Part shown: piece by piece, positions 57,866-64,000 of the stretch | Layout of the letters: every line of letters starts with the position of its first letter | Numbering within the stretch: the first letter of the stretch is position 1 | DNA from: Dokdonella sp. | Lineage (GTDB): Bacteria; Pseudomonadota; Gammaproteobacteria; Xanthomonadales; Rhodanobacteraceae | Length of the DNA: 64,000 nucleotides | Direction of reading: 5' to 3' | Assembly (NCBI GenBank): GCA_016712865.1 | Contig: JADJQH010000004.1 | Span: forward strand, 112,622-176,621 | Notes under the pieces: generated by a model | The model's database searches: none | What the model was told of the DNA's origin: nothing | What the model saw: only the letters and a program-made list of their open reading frames with translations | Translations under genes and position numbers: made by a program

Positions 57866-58969
57866 TCAGTACCACTCGATCAGGGACAGCCCGACACCCG
57901 CATACCAGGCGCGATGGTTGTAGTCGATCAGGCTTTCGCCATAGCCGTTGAACAGTTGCACGTGCATGCGCAGCGGTGGTGCCAGCGGGATCGCCCAGTC
58001 GAACTGCACGGCGCCGCGGCTGCGATCGCCTGCGCGCAACGAGTGGCGCAGGTTCAGCGCGAACTGCATGTCGTCGCGCACATGCACGATTTCCATTTCG
58101 CCGCGACCCATGTAGTCGCTGATGTCGGCGTTGTTGTCCTCGCCGAATTCCAGCACGCGCCACCATGGGCGCAGGGTCACCGTCCAGTTTTCACGCTCCA
58201 GCGCGAGGGTCGCGGTGGCGCGGTTCCAGCTGCGTGACAGCGGGTTGCTGCGTCCGTTGGACTGGTGCACGAGGCCAACGCCGAGCATGCGTGCATTCCA
58301 GCCCCATAGCGGAAAGTTGGTGCTGAACATGAGGTTGGCATCGGGCGCGTAGTTGGTTTCGCGAAACGGCCTCGACTGCTGCGAATTGAGGATCTGCCAG
58401 TGCGAAATCTGCGTGTAGCCCAGCCACAGGTCGCCGTTGTTGCCGAAGATGTCGTTGAGCAGGCGCGTCTTCAGGCTGATCTGGTATTTGAGTTCGCCGT
58501 TGTCGACGTCAAGCGGCGTGCTGACGGAGTTGTCCGGGTTGGGTGAGCGCGGCGTGCGGTTGGGGCGCGAGCTGTAGAACGGCATCAGGTAGACCGGCTG
58601 GTAGGCACGGATGCAGAAGGTCGGCGCAAGCGGCTGCTGTTCATTCTGCGCGTAGAGCTCCCAACGGGAATCCAGCAGTGAATCCGGTGGCGGTCGCTCG
58701 CAACGGTCACCCTCGGCGGCGGCATGACGTGGGAATACATCGCCAGAGCGGGTTTCCGGCGCCTTGGCGGGAGCCTGGCTGTGACGACCGGCCGCGCGGT
58801 CATAGCAGGCAAGCCGCGCCGTGGGATCGGCTTCGTCGACGCAGGTCTGCAGCACGGCGTCGGCCGTCTGCGCACGCGCCACGGGTACGCCGGTTGCGGG
58901 CAGGCCAACAAGCAGCAACGACATCGCAAGACAGCGCATGGTTCGGATCGCCAAGGTGGAGGTTTGCAA
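57866..58969 (-). CDS. pldA: Outer membrane phospholipase A1
   Basis: A 367-residue outer-membrane enzyme. A signal peptide (MSLLLVGLPATGVPVARAQT) precedes an extra N-terminal part (about 30-125) and a beta-barrel of about 240 residues. The catalytic motif HQSNGRSNPLSRSWNR, with the His, Ser and Asn of OMPLA, is intact, and the C-terminus ends in aromatic WY. It hydrolyses phospholipids when activated by dimerization. It converges on no neighbour and lies upstream of the UPF0016 gene on the same strand. Confidence 0.92.
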   Translation of the reverse strand: MQTSTLAIRTMRCLAMSLLLVGLPATGVPVARAQTADAVLQTCVDEADPTARLACYDRAAGRHSQAPAKAPETRSGDVFPRHAAAEGDRCERPPPDSLLDSRWELYAQNEQQPLAPTFCIRAYQPVYLMPFYSSRPNRTPRSPNPDNSVSTPLDVDNGELKYQISLKTRLLNDIFGNNGDLWLGYTQISHWQILNSQQSRPFRETNYAPDANLMFSTNFPLWGWNARMLGVGLVHQSNGRSNPLSRSWNRATATLALERENWTVTLRPWWRVLEFGEDNNADISDYMGRGEMEIVHVRDDMQFALNLRHSLRAGDRSRGAVQFDWAIPLAPPLRMHVQLFNGYGESLIDYNHRAWYAGVGLSLIEWY

Positions 58970-59030
58970 TTCTATCCCTTAAACCGCGGCCAACGCAGGA
59001 ACACCGCAACGCGGGGCGACGCCCATCATG

Positions 59031-59082
59031 CGGTCATCCCGGCGAGGCGCTTTACAACAGCCGAATGGCTGGTCAAGCCGGG
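59031..59082 (+). repeat. Dispersed 52-bp repeat (second copy at 41498, reverse)
   Basis: The sequence CGGTCATCCCGGCGAGGCGC with TTTACAACAGCCGAATGGCT and GGTCAAGCCGGG recurs in reverse at 41498-41549 with few differences. It is intergenic in both places, between pldA and bioC here. Confidence 0.7.
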
Positions 59083-59174
59083 ATCCATCCTGGCTTCATT
59101 GACCGGCACACGAAGGCCAAAGGGATTGCGGCTTTCGCCGAAATGTCGGCAAGAGCTGCGTATCCAGCGTTGCC

Positions 59175-60056
59175 TCAGCGGCGCTGGCGACGCGAGCCGC
59201 GCAACTGGTCGATGGAGAAACTGGCGATCTCGGTGCTGCCGCGTCGGCGCGGCTGGCCTGCCTCGGGCGCCCAGGCCATGGCGTAAACCACTTCCCAGGT
59301 GGCCGGCAAGGTACCGTCGCGGCGATGCACCTCGTAAGCCTCGATCACCTGCCGCAGATGCTGCTTGCCGGTGAGTCCGCGCGCCCGCCCGGTGTCGGCA
59401 TTGGTTGCGCCCAGCGCACGCAGTTCGCGCATCAGGCCAAGCACGTCGGCATGGTGCAGGGTGAACACATCACGCTCCAGCACCGGATCACGAAATCCGG
59501 CCGCGAGCATGGCATCGCCGATTTGGTGGATGTCGAGAAAGCGGCTGACATGGGGCGCCTGATCAACGCGGGCGAACGCCTCGCGCAGCTCGATCAGCGT
59601 TTGAGGCCCGAAGGTGCTGAACAGCAGCAAGCCGCGCGGACGCAGCATGCGGCGGAACTCATCGAGCACCGTTTCCAGTTGTCCGCACCATTGCAGGCAG
59701 AGGTTGGAGTGCACGAGGTCGAAGCCAGCATCCTGGAACGGCAGCACCTCGGCATCCGCGCACACGCGCGCGAACGGTCGCCGCCAGCTTTGCTGGCGCC
59801 TGGCTGCCTGCAGCATCGGCAGGGCCAGATCGAGGGCAACGGTGTGTGCCTTGCGGTAGCGCTGGCGCAGCTTTGCGGTTCCGTGCGCCGTGCCGCAGCC
59901 CACGTCGAGCACGCGCGCGGGATCCAGCGGCAAGTCATCGAGCCGTTCCTGCAGGCGCTGCTGCACTTCCTTCTGCAGGGCAGCGTGTTCATCGTAGCTT
60001 GCGGCTGCGCGGCCGAACGACCTGCGCACCTGGGTCAGATCAAAGATGCCGCTCAC
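59175..60056 (-). CDS. bioC: Malonyl-ACP O-methyltransferase BioC
   Basis: A 293-residue SAM-dependent methyltransferase that disguises malonyl-ACP at the start of pimeloyl synthesis for biotin. The SAM motif VLDVGCGTAHGTAKLRQRYR is followed by LPFQDAGFDLVHSNLCLQWC and LVHSNLCLQWCG, typical of BioC. The C-terminus has TWEVVYAMAWAPEAG. The GTG start at 60056 overlaps the bioH stop by four bases. Last gene of the bioB-bioF-bioH-bioC run. Confidence 0.95.
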   Translation of the reverse strand: MSGIFDLTQVRRSFGRAAASYDEHAALQKEVQQRLQERLDDLPLDPARVLDVGCGTAHGTAKLRQRYRKAHTVALDLALPMLQAARRQQSWRRPFARVCADAEVLPFQDAGFDLVHSNLCLQWCGQLETVLDEFRRMLRPRGLLLFSTFGPQTLIELREAFARVDQAPHVSRFLDIHQIGDAMLAAGFRDPVLERDVFTLHHADVLGLMRELRALGATNADTGRARGLTGKQHLRQVIEAYEVHRRDGTLPATWEVVYAMAWAPEAGQPRRRGSTEIASFSIDQLRGSRRQRR

Positions 60057-60829
60057 GCCGAGCCACCTGCGGCAACGAACTCCCGGATCGCTGTCGCCAC
60101 TTCGTCGGCATGGCTCAAGAAGGGTGCGTGCCCCGCGGAAATCTGCAGGAAGCGCCCATGCGGCGCCTGCATGGCTGCCCATTGCATGGCGCTGGCCGGA
60201 ACCAGACGGTCGCGCCGACCGGCAATCCACAAACTGGGAACGCAAAGCCCAGCGAGGGCGGCGCGTGCGTCAATCTCCTCCAGCAGGGCAAGGCCGTCCT
60301 GCAAGGCGCGCAGGTCGGGCTGACCGTGGGCAAACACCTGTGCCTTGAGTTGGCGCAACTCATCCTGCGCGTTGGCCGAGCCCAGGGTTTCCAGTGCAAG
60401 AAACCGCTCGATGGCGGCGACGAAATCCTGCATCAAGGCGTTGCCGAAATCGGCAAACACCTGCGCGGCAACCCCATGTGGCCAATCCGGGGCGCTGACA
60501 AAACAGGGATTGGCGGCAAGCGCGACCAGACCACGAACCTGTTCGGGATGATCAAGCGCAGCATGCAAGGCGACGAGTCCGCCCAGCGACCAGCCAATCC
60601 AGTGCGCCGGCGGCGTGAGCTCGGCGATGCGAAGGGCCAGTTGCGCGGGTTGCAGCGATCCGGGCTGATACGGCTGGTGGTGGCCGTGACCGGGCATGTC
60701 CACCAGATGCAGGCAAAAGTGCGCCGCGAGCCGATCCACCAGCGGCGCAAAGATTCCGCCGTGCATGGCCCAGCCATGGATCAGCACCAGGTCCGGTCCT
60801 GCGCCGACGCGCGTGATCCATGGGCTCAT
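60053..60829 (-). CDS. bioH: Pimeloyl-ACP methyl ester esterase BioH
   Basis: A 258-residue alpha/beta hydrolase that removes the methyl group added by BioC. The oxyanion region LVLIHGWAMHGGIF, the nucleophile in WIGWSLGGLVALHAAL (Ser), GRRDRLVP (Asp) and the His in SAGHAPFLSHADEVA make a full triad. It overlaps bioF by four bases (ATGA) and bioC by four. Confidence 0.95.
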   Translation of the reverse strand: MSPWITRVGAGPDLVLIHGWAMHGGIFAPLVDRLAAHFCLHLVDMPGHGHHQPYQPGSLQPAQLALRIAELTPPAHWIGWSLGGLVALHAALDHPEQVRGLVALAANPCFVSAPDWPHGVAAQVFADFGNALMQDFVAAIERFLALETLGSANAQDELRQLKAQVFAHGQPDLRALQDGLALLEEIDARAALAGLCVPSLWIAGRRDRLVPASAMQWAAMQAPHGRFLQISAGHAPFLSHADEVATAIREFVAAGGSA

Positions 60830-62031
60830 TGCGATGCCATGCCGGGATGGTAGATGCGCAGCTTCCGGGTGATCCCGGCCATTGCATCCAGCAGCGCGGC
60901 GACGTCGGCTTCCTCGTGACTGGCGGAAAGCGTGATGCGCAAGCGCGCGGAATCCGCAGGTACCGTGGGCGGGCGGATGGCAGGCACGAAGAATCCTGCC
61001 GCTTCGAGCTCCTGCGCCAGGGCCAGCGCCTGTTCGCTGTCGCCCACCAACAAGGGTTGGATGGGCGTGCGCGAGGCAATCAGCGTCAAGCCGAGTTGCT
61101 CAGCGCCGGCGCGGAACTGCGCCACGCGTGCATGCAGGCGGGCACGGCGCTCATGGTCATCGCGCGCCAGTCGCAGCGCTGCCCGGATTGCCGCCGCCAG
61201 CGCCGGTGGCATGGCCGTGGTGTAGATCTGGGTGCGCGCAAACTGGCGCAAACCGTCAACCAGTGCCTTCGGTCCGGCGACAAAGGCGGCGCAGACGCCG
61301 AGCGCCTTGCCCAGAGTGGCCATCAGGATCGGTACCTGTTGTTCGTCGAGCCCCGCTTCGCGGAGGCTGCCCGCGCCATCGGCACCGAGTACGCCGATGC
61401 CGTGCGCGTCATCGATCATCAGGCTCGCGTGCTGCTGCGCGGCCAAGTCGGAGAGCTCGCGCAAGGGTGCGATGTCGCCATCCATGCTGAACACGCCATC
61501 GCTGGCGATGAGGGCGGGCAGTTCCGCATCGCCTTCAAGCTGGCGACGCGCGCTGTCCACGTCCAGGTGCCGGTAGCGCTTCAGGCGCGCCCCGGAAAGA
61601 TGCGCACCATCCAGCAGGCAGACATGGTTGAGCTTGTCCTGCACGCAGATCGCGCGCGGTTCCAGCACGGTCTGCATCACCCCAAGGTTGGCCATGTAGC
61701 CGCTGGAAAACAGCAGCGCATCGCTGCGACCCGTCCACTGCGCAAGCTCGTGTTCGAGTTGTTCGTGTTCGTCGCGATGACCGCCGAGCAGGTGCGCAGC
61801 CGTGGCGCCCACACCCCAGCGCGCGGCGGCGCGGGTCATTGCTTCGCGCACGAGCGGATGCGCGGCCAGTCCAAGGTAATCGTTGCTGGCGAAATTGCGC
61901 AGGCGACGTCCGTCGATGACGACGTGCGCGCCATCGATTGCCGTGATCGTGCGCATGCGACGCAACAAGCCATTGCGCGCACGCTCCTCGCTGGCCAGCG
62001 CCAGGCGGGCAAGCAGGTCAGGACGGCTCAT
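60826..62031 (-). CDS. bioF: 8-amino-7-oxononanoate synthase
   Basis: A 401-residue PLP enzyme that condenses pimeloyl-ACP with alanine. Markers: FASNDYLGLAAHPLVREAMT, FSSGYMANLGVMQTVLEPRA, DDAHGIGVLGADGAGSL and the PLP lysine in MATLGKALGVCAAFVAG. The start at 62031 (MSRPDLL) is conserved; upstream sequence is not. It overlaps bioH by four bases and follows bioB by 41 bases. Confidence 0.96.
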   Translation of the reverse strand: MSRPDLLARLALASEERARNGLLRRMRTITAIDGAHVVIDGRRLRNFASNDYLGLAAHPLVREAMTRAAARWGVGATAAHLLGGHRDEHEQLEHELAQWTGRSDALLFSSGYMANLGVMQTVLEPRAICVQDKLNHVCLLDGAHLSGARLKRYRHLDVDSARRQLEGDAELPALIASDGVFSMDGDIAPLRELSDLAAQQHASLMIDDAHGIGVLGADGAGSLREAGLDEQQVPILMATLGKALGVCAAFVAGPKALVDGLRQFARTQIYTTAMPPALAAAIRAALRLARDDHERRARLHARVAQFRAGAEQLGLTLIASRTPIQPLLVGDSEQALALAQELEAAGFFVPAIRPPTVPADSARLRITLSASHEEADVAALLDAMAGITRKLRIYHPGMASQ

Positions 62032-62072
62032 GCCCGTCAGCCGCACACGTTTGACGGTGGCATCAGCATGTC

Positions 62073-63101
62073 TCAGGCCGCTACGGAATCGCCCGCATGG
62101 GTGACTTCGACGATCTCGAAATGCGCGGTGCCCGAGGTTTCGGTGATCTGCATGGCATGGATGCCGAGGCGCGCGAACAACTGCTGATCGGCGAGCACAT
62201 CGGGGTTTCCGGTGGTCAGCAATTTCTCGCCGTAGAAGATCGAATTGGCCCCGGCCAGGAAACACAGGGCCTGCAACTCATCGCTCATTTCCGCGCGACC
62301 TGCGGACAGGCGCACCATCGAGGCCGGCATGAGAATGCGCGCCGCGGCAATGGTGCGCACGAACTCGAAGGGATCGAGCAGGGCGGTTCCGGCCAGCGGC
62401 GTGCCTTCGACCTGCACCAGGCGATTGATCGGCACCGACTGCGGATGCTCGGGCAGGTTGGCCAGGGTCTGCAGCAGTCCGGCGCGTTGCGCGCGCGTCT
62501 CGCCCATGCCGACGATGCCACCGCAGCAGGTCTTGAGTCCGGCGTGACGAACATGACCCAGGGTATCGAGGCGATCCTGGTACTCGCGGGTGTGGATGAT
62601 TTCCGAATAAAACTCAGGCGCGCTGTCCAGATTGTGGTTGTAGTAGTCGAGGCCGGCGCTGCGCAGGGTTTGCGCCTGCTCCGCGGACAACATGCCGAGC
62701 GTCGCGCAGGTTTCCATACCCAGTTCACGCACGCCCTGGATCATGGCGGCGACTTTCGGCAGGTCGCGGTCCTTGGGCGAGCGCCACGCCGCACCCATGC
62801 AGAATCGCGTGGCACCGGCCGCCTTGGCTTCGCGCGCGCGTTCGAGCACGCGTTCCAGCGGCATGAGTTTCTCCGCGTCCACGCCGGTCGCGTAACGCGC
62901 CGCCTGCGGACAGTAGGCGCAGTCTTCCGGACAGCCGCCGGTCTTGATCGAAAGCAGGGTGGACACCTGCACGGCATTGGCATCGTGATGGGCGCGGTGC
63001 ACGGCGTGGGCGCGCTGCATCAGGTCGGCAAAGGGCAGGCCGAGCAGGTCGAGCACCTGCTGGCGGGTCCAATCGTGGCGAATCTCGGACATCGCAGCCA
63101 T
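62073..63101 (-). CDS. bioB: Biotin synthase
   Basis: A 342-residue radical-SAM enzyme that inserts sulfur into dethiobiotin. The [4Fe-4S]-binding CxxxCxxC is in [20 protein letters not shown], and GVELGHKT-type radical-SAM strings ([42 protein letters not shown]) follow, with the second-cluster Cys in [12 protein letters not shown]. First gene of the biotin run, divergent from comF across 53 bases. A start three codons later (MSEIRH) is possible. bioA and bioD are not in the window. Confidence 0.97.
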   Translation of the reverse strand: MAAMSEIRHDWTRQQVLDLLGLPFADLMQRAHAVHRAHHDANAVQVSTLLSIKTGGCPEDCAYCPQAARYATGVDAEKLMPLERVLERAREAKAAGATRFCMGAAWRSPKDRDLPKVAAMIQGVRELGMETCATLGMLSAEQAQTLRSAGLDYYNHNLDSAPEFYSEIIHTREYQDRLDTLGHVRHAGLKTCCGGIVGMGETRAQRAGLLQTLANLPEHPQSVPINRLVQVEGTPLAGTALLDPFEFVRTIAAARILMPASMVRLSAGRAEMSDELQALCFLAGANSIFYGEKLLTTGNPDVLADQQLFARLGIHAMQITETSGTAHFEIVEVTHAGDSVAA

Positions 63102-63154
63102 CCGGTTTTGGGTAAAGTCCGGGGAGTCTGGGATGGCGACCGGGAGCTGTCAAC

Positions 63155-63868
63155 GTGGCGTGGCGGGGAAAAGTTGACAGCCTGCTGGATATCGCCCTGC
63201 CCGCGCGTTGCCTGCTGTGCGCGGCACCGGCCCTTGGGACCCTGGACCTGTGCGCCGCCTGCCTCGCCGACCTTCCCCGCAACCACGCGTGCTGCCGGCG
63301 TTGCGCGCTGCCCTTGGTCCATGCCGCCGAACTCTGCGGTGAGTGCCTGCGCCGCGAACCGCCGTTTGCTTCGGCCTGGGCACCCTTCTGCTATGCGCAT
63401 CCGCTGGACCTGCTCGAAGCCCGCTTCAAGTTCCAGCGTGACCTCGCGGCCGGTCGATTGCTGGCCAGCCTGATGGTGGATGCCGCCAGCCGATTTCTGC
63501 CGCCGCTGCCGGCTGCCTTGCTCTGCGTGCCCCTGCATGAAAGCCGCCTGCGCGAGCGCGGCTACAACCAGGCCCTGGAACTGGCCAAGCCGCTGGCGCG
63601 GGCCCTGCACTTGCCACTGCATCCCCATGCCTTGCGCCGGATTCGCAGCACCCAGGCCCAGAGCGGCCTCGATGCGCGCGCACGTCGACGCAATCTGCGC
63701 GGCGCGTTCGAGATCGACCCTGCGCAAACGCTGCCCACGCATGTCGCCTTGCTCGATGACGTGATGACCACCGGCTCCACCCTGCGCGAATGCGCGCGCG
63801 TACTGCGCAAGGCCGGCGTGCAGCGGGTGGATGTGTGGGCACTGGCGCGCGCGCCTGCGCGGCGGTAA
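63155..63868 (+). CDS. comF: ComF family phosphoribosyltransferase-like protein
   Basis: A 237-residue ComF/GntX-type protein linked to DNA uptake in natural transformation, or to nutrient use in enterics. Cys-rich N-terminus (CLLCAAPALGTLDLCAACLA, ACCRRCALPLVHAAELCGEC) probably binds zinc. The phosphoribosyltransferase PRPP motif is VALLDDVMTTGSTLRECARV. GTG start at 63155. Divergent from bioB. Confidence 0.93.
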   Translation: MAWRGKVDSLLDIALPARCLLCAAPALGTLDLCAACLADLPRNHACCRRCALPLVHAAELCGECLRREPPFASAWAPFCYAHPLDLLEARFKFQRDLAAGRLLASLMVDAASRFLPPLPAALLCVPLHESRLRERGYNQALELAKPLARALHLPLHPHALRRIRSTQAQSGLDARARRRNLRGAFEIDPAQTLPTHVALLDDVMTTGSTLRECARVLRKAGVQRVDVWALARAPARR

Positions 63869-63926
63869 GCGGGCCCTGGTCAAACCCGATTTGTAGTGAT
63901 GCTGTCCTGTGACGCGAATGAAAGCA

Positions 63927-63988
63927 GCGGAGCAAGCTCCGCTCTACCAGGCCCGAGCCGGTCGTGTAGAGCGGAGCTTGCTCCGCTG
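63927..63988. repeat. REP pair (family B) after comF
   Basis: Two facing units (AGCGGAGCAAGCTCCGCTCT and GTAGAGCGGAGCTTGCTCCG) match the family B repeats at 38112 and can form a hairpin after comF near the right edge. Confidence 0.75.
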
Positions 63989-64000
63989 GTTGTTCTGAAT

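Overview
The window is a 64 kb piece of a GC-rich gammaproteobacterial chromosome. It most resembles the order Lysobacterales (Xanthomonadales). Reasons: the rpmH-dnaA-dnaN-recF-gyrB origin block; a tonB-exbB-exbD locus convergent with pdxJ; a Xanthomonas-type DPP IV; many REP and 'GGGAATCG' intergenic repeats; and a set of putative modified-peptide genes that I recall mainly from Xanthomonas, Stenotrophomonas and Lysobacter relatives. No tRNA, rRNA, intact insertion sequence, prophage or CRISPR array was seen. The genus cannot be fixed from this sequence alone.

Layout. 1-5.0 kb: the end of a cyclic-nucleotide-binding protein, then the glyoxylate shunt (aceA, aceB) with a divergent LysR-type regulator. 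5.2-9.8 kb: small membrane proteins, a membrane-anchored protein with a paralogue at 36.7 kb, and an ECF sigma / membrane partner / PDZ protein set. 10.0-14.3 kb: pdxJ facing a TPR-tonB-exbB-exbD operon. 14.5-24.8 kb: the origin region, with gyrB, recF, dnaN and dnaA on the minus strand, a likely oriC in the dnaA-dnaN gap, and rpmH-rnpA-yidC-mnmE on the plus strand. mnmE has a single-base frameshift just before its conserved C-terminus. 24.9-29.7 kb: a DPP IV peptidase and a lemA/DUF2207 pair. 29.8-36.6 kb: a DUF971 protein, a hypothetical protein, hslU-hslV (separated by a G37/C40 tract), xerC, a DUF484 protein, dapF, a LptM-like lipoprotein and a small membrane protein. 36.7-45.5 kb: the second paralogous membrane protein, a GNAT / RimK-like pair, a repeat-rich gap with a gene relic, and an overlapping Kef antiporter, FAD oxidase and SDR cluster.

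The most interesting part is 45.9-53.3 kb. It holds two tandem copies of a module made of a membrane-bound cyclase-homology/TPR protein and, on the opposite strand and overlapping its 3' end, a roughly 92-101-residue peptide with a conserved leader and a variable tail. A SagB-like dehydrogenase gene follows. This looks like a little-studied candidate RiPP (ribosomally made, post-translationally modified peptide) system. From 53.3 kb to the end come an XdhC-like protein, comM, ubiK, glnB with a perfect 24-bp palindrome upstream, a GDT1-family transporter, pldA, a biotin operon (bioB-bioF-bioH-bioC) and comF.

Several gaps contain REP or REPIN repeats. The G/C homopolymer tract and the mnmE frameshift may be sequencing or assembly errors and should be checked against raw data before any biological reading.
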